64,000 nucleotides of DNA from Pseudaquabacterium inlustre (GTDB lineage: Bacteria > Pseudomonadota > Gammaproteobacteria > Burkholderiales > Burkholderiaceae_C): contig NZ_JBBUTH010000007.1 of NCBI RefSeq assembly GCF_038066595.1, positions 248,001 to 312,000 of the forward strand, written 5' to 3'. The notes under the pieces were generated by a model. It saw only the letters and a program-made list of their open reading frames with translations, did no database searches and was not told the origin of the DNA. The position numbers and the translations under genes are program-made. Below are positions 44,201 through 52,523 of the stretch, in pieces. How positions within the stretch are numbered: the first letter of the stretch is position 1; every line of letters starts with the position of its first letter.

Positions 44201-47200
44201 GCCAGCGCGGGCTCGATGCACTGCACCGGCTCGCCTTCCAGCAGCGGCAGCCGGGTGCGCAGGCTGTCGTGCCGGGCCACCAGCGTGTCGACGATGGCCT
44301 GGATCTGCGCCAGTGGCGGTGGCGCGTCGAAGCTGACCGAGCAGGTGACGTGGTAGGCCGGGTTGTGCGGCAGCAGCCGGTCGATGAACCACAGGCGCTG
44401 CTGGCCCGAACCGATGGGCAGCACGCGCGCGGCCGGGCGCTGCGCCGCCGCGGCCGGGTCCGGTGCCTCGGCCTGCGCCTGCGCCTGCGCCGGCGCCGGC
44501 GTGGGGATGGCGGCGGCTGGCGCCGCTGCACGGGCGCTGTCGATGCGCTCGGCCTGCTGCGCCACGGTGGTGGCGATGAACACATCGCGCAGGCTCCAGC
44601 GCACACCGAAGCGCTGGGCGATCGCGTGCAGCAACTGCGTGGCCAGCAGCGACTGGCCGCCCAGGTCGAAGAAGCTCGCGTCGACGGCGATGGCGTCGAC
44701 GCCCAGCACGCGGCGCCAGATCGCGGCCACCTCGATCTCGGTGGGCCGCGTCGGCGCGTTGAAGCCCTGGCCCTGGCCGACCAGAGCTGCCAGCGCCGCG
44801 ACATCGGGCGCCCCCTCGGCCGTGCGCGGCAGCGCGTCCAGCACCTGCACCTGCAGCGCCAGCGGGGTGCCGAATCGGTCGGCCACCGGCGCGGGCGCGG
44901 GCAGCCATGCAGCGTCGGTCTCGGCCACCACGCGCAGCCGGCGCGGGGTGGGCGCATCGTCGCGGCGCGCAGCGATTGGCGCGGCCTGCGGGTCCAGCCC
45001 CACCAGGCAGGCCGCGGGCTCGGCCGCCAGCAGCGCCTGCAGGCTCAGCAGGCCCTGCTCGGGGGCGATCTCGAGACCGCCCATCGCGCGCAGCGGCTCG
45101 GCGGCGCCGTAACGCTGGTTCAGGCCGGTGTCGCGCCAGGCACTCCAGCCGATCACCCGCACATCGGGCGCGGCCAGCGCGTCGATGGCACGGCTGGCCG
45201 CCGCGTAGGCGCCGAACTGCGCGCCGCCTCCCAGGCCCACGATGGACGAGTACAGCACCAGCGGGGCGCCGTGGGCGCGGGCCAGCGCCCGCAGGTTCAG
45301 CGCACCGTCGATCCGGGCGGCCAGGCGCGCGTGCAGCGTCGCCTCGGTCTCGTCGGCCACGGCGCACTCGGACACCTCGGCCGCGAGATGGAACACCGCA
45401 TCGGGTGCACCACCGGCCAGCCAGGACGCCAGTGCCGACGCCAGCGCGCCGGCGTCGGCCACGTCGGCCACCGCCGCGTCGCACCCGGCCGGCGCCCGGC
45501 CGCTGCGCCCGACCACCAGCACCTGGGCCTGCCAGCGCGTGACCAGCATCTCGCACAGCAGCCGCCCGGCGCCGCCGGCACCGCCGGCCACCACATAGCG
45601 CCCCTGCCGGCGCAGCAGCGGCCGCGCAGCCGCCTGCGGCACGGGCACCCACGGCGCCAGCACCGGCACACGGCGGCCGCCGCACCAGGCCACCTCCTCG
45701 GCCGGCAGCCCGGCGGCGATTTCGGCAGCCACGGCCGCCGCGGCCTCGGTGGCGGGCAGGCGCGACACGTCCAGGCAGCGCAGCGTCAGCGCCGGCTGCT
45801 CGCGCGCGGCCGACTGCAGCAGGCCCACCAGGGCCGCCTGATCGGCCTGCGCGGCATCGGGCGCATCGCCGTCGGCCACGTGCTCGCCGCAGGCGCCCAC
45901 CCAGCTCAGGCCCACCTCGCCGCCATGGCGGTGCAGCGCCGCCATCAGCCGCGCCAGGCGCGCGCCCTGGGCCGCGGCCCGCCGCGCTGGCGAGGCATCC
46001 GCCACACCGGGTGGCGCCAGCACGACGAGTTCGAGCCGGCGCCGCGCATCGGGCGCCAGCGCCATGAAGGCCGCGGCGAGGTCGTCGCCGGGCTGCCGGG
46101 ACACCACGGCACCGTGCGCGGCCAGCGCGGCAGCCAGGGCGTCGGCCAGCGGACCGGCAGCGCCGATCAGCGCCACCGGCGCCGCGATCGGCGCCGTGGC
46201 CTCGTCCCCCGGCCGCAGCCGCCAGCTGCGGCGCATGAACCATGGCGGCAGCGTGTGTTCCGACGCGCTGAGGCGGTCCACGCGGCGCAGCGCGGCCTCG
46301 AAGCGGCCCTCGGCCAGGGCCTGCTGCAACGCGCGGCGCTGGATCTTGCCCAGCGAGGTCTTGGGGACGTCGGCGCGCGACAGCGGCACGCGCACGGCCG
46401 GCACCAGGCCGAAATCGGCCAGCGTGCGCTCGCGCACCGCGCGCAGCGCGGCGGCCAGCGTGGCGTCGTCGTCGGCCGCCGGCACGAAGAACACGGCCAG
46501 TCCCTCGCCGCCATCGGCCCGCGGATCGCCGACCGCACAGGCCGCCGTAAACGAGCGCTCGACCAGGCCGGTGTCCTCCACCGCGGCCTCGATTGCGGCG
46601 CCGGGGTAGTTGGCGCCGTTGACGATGATCACGTCCTTCTCGCGGCCGGTGATCGTGAGCACGCCGGCGTCGATGCGCGCCAGGTCACCGGTGCGGAACC
46701 AGCCATCGGGCGTGAACACCTCGTCGCGCGGCGGCTGGTTGCCGTGGTAGCCGGGGAACACGGTCTCCCCAGCCACCTGCAGCGAGCCCACCTGGCCCTC
46801 GCGCAGCAGCCGGCCCTGCTCATCGACGATGCGCAACCGCACGCCGGGCAGCGGCGGGCCCACCGGCACGCAGGGGTCGGCGTCGCTCACGCTGTCGGGC
46901 GTCAGGGCCGGCCAGTAGGCCACGCCCGACGAGATCTCCGACATGCCCCAGGCCGGCACCATCGCCGACGGCCGCAGGCCGTGCGGGGCCAGCAGCGTCA
47001 GGAAGCGGCGCGCCGTGGCGGCCACCACGGCCTCGCCACCGTTGGTCATCATGCGCAGCGCCGACAGGTCCCAGTGCCGGCCGGCCATGCGCGCGGCCTG
47101 GCCGTTGACCAGCCCGTAGGCGAAGTTGGGGGCGAAGGTGGCGGTGGCGCCGAAGCGACTCATCAGGTCGAGCCAGACCAGTGGATCAGCGCCCACCGTC

Positions 47201-48414
47201 TCGGTGGCGGCATGCACCTGCAGGCAGGCCGCGCCCACGTCGCGCAGGTGCATCAGCACCAGACCGCCGACATGGTCGAGCGGCATCCAGTTGACCGACA
47301 CCGTGTGCGGCCCCAGGCCGTTGACGCGCACCGAACCCAGCCCGCGCGCGATGAGGTTGCGATGGCGCAGCGGCACGCCCTTGGGCCGGCCGGTGCTGCC
47401 GGAGGTGAGCATCATCAGCGCGATGTCGTCGCGCGCCGGGCGGGCCACCGCGGCGGGCGCCGCCGCTGCCAGGTCCGCCACCTCCAGCACGCGCGGCGCG
47501 GCCACGCCGGCGCGCCCGAGCGCCTGCGCCACGGCGGCGGCCTCGCCGCTGCCGGCCAGCACCGTCGCGCCGCCGAGCAGTGCATGGGCGTCGGCCAGGC
47601 GGCGCACGTTGGCGCCCAGGTCGGTGTACGACACCGCCACCGGCGTGGGCACCGGCACCACACCGGCCACCAGGCAGCCCCAGAAGGCATCGAAGAACTC
47701 GCGGTTGTGCCGCACATGCAGCAGCACGGCATCGCCTACACGCAGCCCGGCCGCCAGCAGGCCACCGGCCACGCGCCGCGCATCGGCCAGAAGCTCGGCA
47801 TAGCTGCGCGTGGACTCGATGCCATCGGCGTCGATGCACACCAGCCCCGGGCCGCTGCGGATTTCGGCCGCCGCGGCCAGCAGGGCCGGCAGCGTCCACG
47901 GTGTATCGGGCGGCGCATCGAGCGGCCCGCCATCGGCCAGCGCCAGCGGCCCGGCGCCCTCCTGCGCCACCGCCGCGGCGGCCGCGGCAGCACCCGTGCC
48001 GGGCAGGCTCAGCGGCGGGCGCTGCCAGCCGGGCAGCAGATCGGCCAGATGCAGTGGCGAGGGCGGCTCGCACACCGGCCCGAGCGCCACCGCCGCACGC
48101 ACGCCGGGCTGCCGCGCCAGCGCGGCCTCGGCCGCACGGCCGGCCGTGTCGTCGGGCAGCGGCAGCGCGCGCAGCGCCTGGGCATCCACCTGACCGCCCG
48201 CGTCACGCGGCAGGTGATCGACACGGTCCACCACGATCTCGTCGAAGCGGCTGCCCCAGGCCTGGCGCAGCCGCTGCAGCAGCGCGTCGGGCTGCCACGG
48301 CCCGCGCACCACGACATGCACGACGCCGACACGATGCCCGGACGCGTCCGAACGTTCACTGACGCAGACGTCCAGTAACGCAGGCTCTTCGCGAAACATC
48401 TGAAGTCGGTCCAT
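41296..48414 (-). CDS. Loading megasynthase: acyl-AMP ligase-KR-ACP then C-A(Val/Ile-like)-PCP
   Basis: A 2372-residue protein that starts the assembly line. An N-terminal 160-190 residues contain an A10-like segment (LPRDAGGQVD). Acyl-AMP ligase about 190-715: LTSGSTGRPKG near 335, NWMPLDHVGG, WGMSE, GREKDVIIVNGANYPG and SLGKIQR. KR-like domain about 740-1170: GGAGGAG, YSS and YAAAS, so the Asn is Ser. A second A10-like segment (LPRTAEG, about 1190) precedes ACP about 1215-1290 (LGGQSLL). C about 1325-1770 (HHAIADG). A about 1790-2280 (YTSGSTGVPKG; pocket D-A-F-F-V-G-G-T-F plus K, between valine and isoleucine codes). PCP about 2280-2355 (AGGHSL). The start ATG 48414 has AAAAGG upstream on the minus strand; ATG 48399 is an alternative. 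It loads a carboxylic acid, probably fatty, and adds the first amino acid. Confidence 0.91.
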   Translation of the reverse strand: MDRLQMFREEPALLDVCVSERSDASGHRVGVVHVVVRGPWQPDALLQRLRQAWGSRFDEIVVDRVDHLPRDAGGQVDAQALRALPLPDDTAGRAAEAALARQPGVRAAVALGPVCEPPSPLHLADLLPGWQRPPLSLPGTGAAAAAAAVAQEGAGPLALADGGPLDAPPDTPWTLPALLAAAAEIRSGPGLVCIDADGIESTRSYAELLADARRVAGGLLAAGLRVGDAVLLHVRHNREFFDAFWGCLVAGVVPVPTPVAVSYTDLGANVRRLADAHALLGGATVLAGSGEAAAVAQALGRAGVAAPRVLEVADLAAAAPAAVARPARDDIALMMLTSGSTGRPKGVPLRHRNLIARGLGSVRVNGLGPHTVSVNWMPLDHVGGLVLMHLRDVGAACLQVHAATETVGADPLVWLDLMSRFGATATFAPNFAYGLVNGQAARMAGRHWDLSALRMMTNGGEAVVAATARRFLTLLAPHGLRPSAMVPAWGMSEISSGVAYWPALTPDSVSDADPCVPVGPPLPGVRLRIVDEQGRLLREGQVGSLQVAGETVFPGYHGNQPPRDEVFTPDGWFRTGDLARIDAGVLTITGREKDVIIVNGANYPGAAIEAAVEDTGLVERSFTAACAVGDPRADGGEGLAVFFVPAADDDATLAAALRAVRERTLADFGLVPAVRVPLSRADVPKTSLGKIQRRALQQALAEGRFEAALRRVDRLSASEHTLPPWFMRRSWRLRPGDEATAPIAAPVALIGAAGPLADALAAALAAHGAVVSRQPGDDLAAAFMALAPDARRRLELVVLAPPGVADASPARRAAAQGARLARLMAALHRHGGEVGLSWVGACGEHVADGDAPDAAQADQAALVGLLQSAAREQPALTLRCLDVSRLPATEAAAAVAAEIAAGLPAEEVAWCGGRRVPVLAPWVPVPQAAARPLLRRQGRYVVAGGAGGAGRLLCEMLVTRWQAQVLVVGRSGRAPAGCDAAVADVADAGALASALASWLAGGAPDAVFHLAAEVSECAVADETEATLHARLAARIDGALNLRALARAHGAPLVLYSSIVGLGGGAQFGAYAAASRAIDALAAPDVRVIGWSAWRDTGLNQRYGAAEPLRAMGGLEIAPEQGLLSLQALLAAEPAACLVGLDPQAAPIAARRDDAPTPRRLRVVAETDAAWLPAPAPVADRFGTPLALQVQVLDALPRTAEGAPDVAALAALVGQGQGFNAPTRPTEIEVAAIWRRVLGVDAIAVDASFFDLGGQSLLATQLLHAIAQRFGVRWSLRDVFIATTVAQQAERIDSARAAAPAAAIPTPAPAQAQAQAEAPDPAAAAQRPAARVLPIGSGQQRLWFIDRLLPHNPAYHVTCSVSFDAPPPLAQIQAIVDTLVARHDSLRTRLPLLEGEPVQCIEPALAVPVREATVADAAALAQAEQDEVRAAFQLATGPLVRACLWRLPDGRARLQLSMHHAIADGWSLQVLFGEIQALLRGQALPAAVAQYPEFAQWQRQRLASGALEAQAVFWQRRLEGNLDGMVLPADRPRRSQPSRRGGRCVVPVPAALSRRLKTLARERGVTPFVALLSAFKALMAWTTQQDDIVVGSVVANRHDERHAGLVGFAVNMLTLRTDLGGDPRFTEVLQRVHRVLLDAHANQEIPFETLVDRLQPPRDPGRAPLFQVAFDMRDPAITRSQTPGVRFAVMRPDLGACQYDLHLTFDDTDDGFVGFWMFDAELFLPETVQRLAANFEALVEGVVADPEARLAALPLPCAAERALLDAWNDTARPYPRDRTVHALFAEQAARTPDAPAVAQGDEVLSYRALEARANRLAHTLRAAGVTAGVPVGLALPRTPALVVAMLAILKAGGAYLPLDTDYPAERLAFMLRDTAAPLVLADAGTAPRLPAFAGRVLRVDEQALDDAGADTAPPAEVAQATDLAYVIYTSGSTGVPKGVEVLHRSIARLVCNTDYVRFGPDDRVAQVSVVSFDAATFEFWGALLHGGCLVIAERETTLAPAALARFLSEQRISVMFLTAALFDRVARDQPRAFGGMRYLVYGGAAASVDALRAVLDSGAPPAHLVNGYGPTEVTTFAVTHEVRGIEPGASTVPIGRPIANTSAHVVGRHGERLPIGVCGELLLGGDGVARGYRGRPSLTAERFVPDPFSPAPGARLYRTGDVVRRRADGLIDYLGRNDQQIKLRGFRIELGEVEAALCAIDGVREAVVTVRAAADGDRTLAAYVTPADPAAPPAADALRRRLAETLPSYMLPTDLLLLPALPLSPNGKVDRARLPDPAALAAPAPAGDLPQGELERVIAGIWRQVLERAQFDRRTNFFDAGGHSLKLAQMHGLLAARLGREIAIVDLFRHPTIAALAAHLSRTADADAPETTG

Positions 48415-48574
48415 GCGGGCGGGCGGCCTTTTGTGAAGCAATACTATGGCATCGCCTCCTGCCCGGCAGGCACCGGACCGGGTCGGCCCCGACCCCAAGG
48501 TAGGGGGTCCACGCAGGCGTCTGAAAAGGGGCGTTGGGCGATACTGGACGCGTACCTTCGGAGCGCATTTCTCC
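48415..48574. promoter_or_regulatory. Divergent promoter region of the biosynthetic cluster
   Basis: These 160 bp separate the two divergent operons and should hold both promoters. Dyads: CCTGCC-C-GGCAGG (48458-48470); GGGTCGG-CC-CCGACCC (48480-48495); and GACCCC/GGGGTC (48491-48509), which overlaps the second. They may be regulator sites or RNA hairpins in the plus-strand leader. On the minus strand TAGTAT lies about 30 bases before the start codon and is a weak -10 candidate; no good -35 is seen. No regulator gene is found in the window. Confidence 0.5.
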
Positions 48575-49285
48575 ATGGACATCGACGTCAGCCCCCGCCG
48601 CATCAAGGCCTTGCCGAATGCCGTCCGCCAGCCTTTGCTGAAGCTGGGGCTGAAGCTCATTCCACCGTTCAACCGCGCGGTGCGCCGCACCCGGCTGGGG
48701 GCGGTGGAGTTCTATCCCTGCGACGAACTGCCCTGGGTGGCCGAGCTTGAGGCGCACTGGACCGAGATCCGCGACGAGCTCGATGCCGTGCTGGCCCGGC
48801 TGGCCGACGTGCCCGACACGCACAAGGCCTATGCCGGCCAGGAGTTCCTGTCCACCGACGACAAGTGGAAGGCCTTCGTCTTCTGCCGCGGCGCCGGTGA
48901 ATGGGAGGAAGACAACTGCCGCCGCTGCCCGACCACGCGGCGCCTGCTCGAACGGGTGCCCGGCCTCGAGCACGCGATGTTCTCGATCCTGGCGCCGGGC
49001 AAGCGGCTGCCGGCGCACCACGGGCCCTATGCCGGACTGGTCGACTGCCACCTCGGCCTGCGCGTGCCTGACGACCGCGATCATTGCAAGCTGCGCGTGG
49101 GCGACACCACCGTGTCGTGGGACCTGGGCCGCATGATCGTGTTCGACGACACCTTCGAGCACGAGGTCTGGAACGACACGCCGCACCACCGCGCGGTGCT
49201 GCTGATGTATGTGCGCCGGCCGCTGCCCCTGCCACTGCATGTCGCCAACCTGGCCCTGATGCGCTTCATCGAGCGGGTGCTCTGA
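48575..49285 (+). CDS. Aspartyl/asparaginyl beta-hydroxylase-like dioxygenase
   Basis: A 236-residue Fe(II)/2-oxoglutarate oxygenase of the Asp/Asn beta-hydroxylase (LpxO-like) family. Visible motifs: LPAHHGPY (first His), the central CHLGLRVP, and FDDTFEHEVWNDT with the second iron His, followed by the 2OG-binding Arg in RAVLLMYVRRP. ATG 48575 gives a normal family length; a longer frame from 48446 adds only Arg-rich sequence. It opens the plus-strand operon divergent to the megasynthases. Members in peptide clusters hydroxylate amino-acid side chains (often Asp) and LpxO members hydroxylate lipid A acyl chains. As no Asp is predicted in this peptide, acyl-chain hydroxylation is an attractive alternative (inference). 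Confidence 0.85.
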   Translation: MDIDVSPRRIKALPNAVRQPLLKLGLKLIPPFNRAVRRTRLGAVEFYPCDELPWVAELEAHWTEIRDELDAVLARLADVPDTHKAYAGQEFLSTDDKWKAFVFCRGAGEWEEDNCRRCPTTRRLLERVPGLEHAMFSILAPGKRLPAHHGPYAGLVDCHLGLRVPDDRDHCKLRVGDTTVSWDLGRMIVFDDTFEHEVWNDTPHHRAVLLMYVRRPLPLPLHVANLALMRFIERVL

Positions 49286-49292
49286 GCGGCCG

Positions 49293-50618
49293 ATGAAGGT
49301 CCTGGTCGCGATCTGGGGCAGCACCGGCGACATCCTGCCCTCGCTGGCCATCGGGCGCGAGCTCAAGCGCCGCGGCCATGCCGTGGCCTTCGCGGCGAAC
49401 CCGTACTTCCAGGGCCTGGCCGAGCGCGCCGGCCTCGAGGTGCTGGCCGTGGGCGAGCGTGCGCACCACGAGGCCATGATGGCCGACAACGACCTGTTCG
49501 ATGCGCAGCGCCTGTCGCCGATCGAGCTGCTGGAGAAGCACTACTTTCCGCGCATGGCCGACTTCCACCGGGTCGCGGCGCAGGCCTTTGCGGCGGGCGC
49601 GCGGGTACTGGTGGGCGGCGAGCTCGGCTCCATCGCCGCCGCGCAGGTGGCCGGCGTGCCCTGGTTCAAGGTGGCGGCATCACCTGGCGGCAACACCGGC
49701 ATCGACAGCCGCAGCGACCCGCTGCACCCCGAGCGGCCCATGCCACGGCCGCTGCGCTGGCTGGCCGGCAGCGGGCGCGGCGTGTGGCTGTACTGGCGCC
49801 TGCACCACGCCCGCCATGGCCTGTGGCGCTGGCCGCGCCTGCAGGGCGAAGCGGCCTTCATGACCGACGAGGCGCGCGCGTTCCGTGTGGCGCTGGGCCT
49901 GCGGCCCGAGTTCGACTGCGCGCCGCGCGAGGCCCTGTGCATGTGGCCCGCGCACTTCGCACCGGCACAGCGCGACTGGCCGCCCCGCATGCGCGTGTGC
50001 GGCTTTCCGCTGTATCCCCGCCCGCAGCCGCCGCTGCCGCGCGCTGAACGGCGGCTGGTGGTCATCACCACCGGCACGCTGGCTGCCGCCCAGGATGCGT
50101 TCTACGACAAGGCGGTGGCCGCGTTCATGCGCCTGGGCCGGCCCGACCTGCAGGCGCTGCTGGTCTCGCCCAACCAGTGCCACATCCCGGCCTCGCTGCC
50201 CGAGGGCGTGCGCCATGTCGCACACGCCCCGTTCGACGAACTGATCGGCCGTGCCGCGCTGGTGGTGCACCACGGCGGCATCGGCACCGCGGCCTATGCG
50301 CTGGCCGCCGGCGTGCCGCAGCTGATGATGCCGATGCGCGGCGACCAGTTCGACAACGCCAACCGCGTCCAGCGCCTGGGCACCGGGCGCATGATGTCTG
50401 CCGCCCGCGACAGCGTGGACGACATCGCCCGCACCATGGCCCGGCTGATCGACTCCGAGAGCGTGGCCGCGCGCTGTGCCCACTGGCGCGAACGCACCGA
50501 CGCCGAGACCGGGGTGAGGCAGGCGGCCGACCGGGTGGAGACGGTGGTGGCACCGCGCCGCGCCGGGCCCCGCGCCGGGGGGGCGCTGGCCGCGGCCGTG
50601 TCGGGGTCGTGGCGATGA
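49293..50618 (+). CDS. GT1-family glycosyltransferase (RhlB/macrolide-GT-like)
   Basis: A 441-residue GT-B glycosyltransferase of the UDP-glycosyltransferase/rhamnosyltransferase type, which usually transfers a sugar to a small lipophilic acceptor. N-terminus MKVLVAIWGSTGDILPSLA is the family acceptor-domain signature; the donor-site motif VVHHGGIGTAAYALAAGVPQ and PMRGDQFDNANRV are intact. It starts 7 bp after the dioxygenase and its stop overlaps the ABC ATPase start. Unlike the GT4 enzymes nearby, this family is typical of natural-product and glycolipid glycosylation, so it is the best candidate to glycosylate a hydroxyl of the lipopeptide (inference). Confidence 0.87.
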   Translation: MKVLVAIWGSTGDILPSLAIGRELKRRGHAVAFAANPYFQGLAERAGLEVLAVGERAHHEAMMADNDLFDAQRLSPIELLEKHYFPRMADFHRVAAQAFAAGARVLVGGELGSIAAAQVAGVPWFKVAASPGGNTGIDSRSDPLHPERPMPRPLRWLAGSGRGVWLYWRLHHARHGLWRWPRLQGEAAFMTDEARAFRVALGLRPEFDCAPREALCMWPAHFAPAQRDWPPRMRVCGFPLYPRPQPPLPRAERRLVVITTGTLAAAQDAFYDKAVAAFMRLGRPDLQALLVSPNQCHIPASLPEGVRHVAHAPFDELIGRAALVVHHGGIGTAAYALAAGVPQLMMPMRGDQFDNANRVQRLGTGRMMSAARDSVDDIARTMARLIDSESVAARCAHWRERTDAETGVRQAADRVETVVAPRRAGPRAGGALAAAVSGSWR

Positions 50619-51667
50619 ACGCGCCGGCACCTGGCGCCGCGCTGGCCGCGCCCTGCCTGCTGCGCGTGGACGGCCTGCGCAAGACCTATGTCTCGACCGG
50701 CTTCCGCAGCCTGCTGGGCCTGCGCCCGCCCCGGATCACGCAGGCGCTCGACGGCGTGTCCTTCGCGCTGCAGGCCGGTCAGGTGACGGCCTTGCTGGGC
50801 CCCAACGGCGCGGGCAAGACCACGCTGATCAACATCCTGTGCGACCTGACCCGCGCCAACGAGGGCCGCGTCGAGCTGGCCGGCTTCGAGATCCCGGAGC
50901 AGGGCCGGGCCGCACGCCGCCGCCTGGGCTACTGCTCCACCAACGACCGCAGCTTCTTCTGGCGGCTGTCGGGGCGCAGCAACCTCGAGTTCTTCGCCGC
51001 GCTGCAGGACTACCCGCGCGAGGAGGCGCGTGCGCGCGCCGACGAGATGCTGCGCCGCTTCGACCTGCAGGCCCACGCCGAGAAGCTGTTCCACACCTAC
51101 TCGGCCGGCATGAAGAAGCGCCTGGGCCTGGCGCGCGCCTTCCTGCACGAGCCCTCGGTGCTGCTGCTCGACGAACCCACCAGCGGGCTGGACACCCGCT
51201 CCACCGACGAGCTGCTGGCCATGGTGCGCCAGGAGATCGGGCGGCGGCCCAAGACCGTGCTGTGGGCCACGCACCGCGCCGACGAGATCGAGCGGCTGTG
51301 CGACCGTGTGATCGTGATGATCGGCGGACGCGTGCACTTCGACGACAGCGCCGAGCGCTTCCTGGGCATCAGCCGCCGTCACATGGTGTTCACCATCGAG
51401 GCGCTGGCCCCGGCGGCCGGCAGCGACGCCTTCACCGAGGCCATGGCGCGCCTGGGCCTGCAGTGCGGGCCGGTGAACGAGCGCGGCGAGCTCGCCCTGG
51501 TGGGCCACGGCGACGAACGCGCGCTCTCGGGCGTGCTGTCGGCCGTGATCGCCGCAGGCGCCTTGGTGCGGCAGGTGCAGCGCCAGGCCGAGCCGCTGCA
51601 CCAGGTGTTTTCGCACCTGGCCAGCGGCGAGCGCGCGCAACCCGCCACGCATGCCGCCGGGGCCTGA
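50615..51667 (+). CDS. ABC-2 exporter ATP-binding protein
   Basis: A 350-residue ABC ATPase. Walker A GPNGAGKT (about residue 63), signature YSAGMKKRLGLARAF, Walker B VLLLDEPTSGLD and the H-loop WATHRADE are present. The last 90-100 residues form a C-terminal extension of the kind seen in ABC-2 exporters. It overlaps the glycosyltransferase stop (ATGA) and is 4 bp from the permease gene. With the permease it should pump the product, or a glycan-linked form, across the inner membrane. It is not a MacB- or peptidase-type exporter. Confidence 0.9.
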   Translation: MNAPAPGAALAAPCLLRVDGLRKTYVSTGFRSLLGLRPPRITQALDGVSFALQAGQVTALLGPNGAGKTTLINILCDLTRANEGRVELAGFEIPEQGRAARRRLGYCSTNDRSFFWRLSGRSNLEFFAALQDYPREEARARADEMLRRFDLQAHAEKLFHTYSAGMKKRLGLARAFLHEPSVLLLDEPTSGLDTRSTDELLAMVRQEIGRRPKTVLWATHRADEIERLCDRVIVMIGGRVHFDDSAERFLGISRRHMVFTIEALAPAAGSDAFTEAMARLGLQCGPVNERGELALVGHGDERALSGVLSAVIAAGALVRQVQRQAEPLHQVFSHLASGERAQPATHAAGA

Positions 51668-51671
51668 CGCC

Positions 51672-52487
51672 ATGCACCTGAGCCGCACCATCGCCGCCTT
51701 CCTGCGCCGCGACTTCGAGATCGCGACGAGCTACAAGGTCAACTTCGTCTTCCAGCTGACCTACGGCTACTTCATCGTCGCGGTCTTCTACTTCATGGCC
51801 AAGCTGATGGACGGTGGCGCGGCGCGCGAGGCCCTGGCGCGCTACCAGGCCGACTACTTCTCGTTCATCCTGATCGGTGCCGCGGTGGCCGGGCTGATGC
51901 AGGCCTCGCTGAACGGCTTTGCCGACCAGCTGCGCATGGGCATGACCGAGGGCTCGCTGGAGATGACCTTCTCGTGCCCCGTGCGCCCCACCTGGGTCAT
52001 CGTGCTGCCCTGCGTGTGGTCGATGGTGTTCGAGACGCTGAAGGCCTGCGTCGTCATCGCCATGGGCATCGTGCTGTTCGGCGCCGACCTGGGCCGCGCC
52101 AACCTGGCCAGCACGGTGCTGATGGTGCTGGCCACGGTGGCCTCGTACAGCGTGTTCGGCCTGCTGGTGGCGTCGATGATCCTGGTGCTCAAGCGTGGCG
52201 ACGTGCTGAACACCGCCTTCAGTGCCGCCACCGCCATGATCGGTGGCGCGTTCTTCCCGGTCGAGCTGCTGCCGCCGTGGCTGGGCTTCGTCGCCCAGGC
52301 GCTGCCGATGACCTATGCCTACGACGGCCTGCGGCTGGGGCTGCTGGCCGGGGCCACGCCAGTGCAGTTGCTGCCGCAGCTGGCCAAGCTGCTGGCCTTC
52401 GCGGCCGTCGGCCTGCCGCTGGCGTTCATGGCCTGCACGGCAGCGATCGCACGCGCCAAGCGCGACGGCAGCCTGGGCGTGTTCTAG
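51672..52487 (+). CDS. ABC-2 type transporter permease
   Basis: A 271-residue membrane protein with about six hydrophobic segments (for example YGYFIVAVFYFMA, FSFILIGAAVAGL, VFGLLVASMILVL, AFAAVGLPLAFMAC) and the typical ABC-2 segment GGAFFPVELLPPWLGFVAQALPMTYAYDGLR. The ATG at 51672 is chosen over one at 51651 that lies within the ATPase gene. It is the partner of the adjacent ATPase. ABC-2 permeases move polysaccharides, teichoic acids, drugs or lipopeptides; with an outer-membrane export lipoprotein in the same operon, an envelope-spanning capsule-like export route is plausible (inference). Confidence 0.9.
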   Translation: MHLSRTIAAFLRRDFEIATSYKVNFVFQLTYGYFIVAVFYFMAKLMDGGAAREALARYQADYFSFILIGAAVAGLMQASLNGFADQLRMGMTEGSLEMTFSCPVRPTWVIVLPCVWSMVFETLKACVVIAMGIVLFGADLGRANLASTVLMVLATVASYSVFGLLVASMILVLKRGDVLNTAFSAATAMIGGAFFPVELLPPWLGFVAQALPMTYAYDGLRLGLLAGATPVQLLPQLAKLLAFAAVGLPLAFMACTAAIARAKRDGSLGVF

Positions 52488-52523
52488 CACCCCACGCCGG
52501 TTGCCACGCCCGCCCCCACGCCC

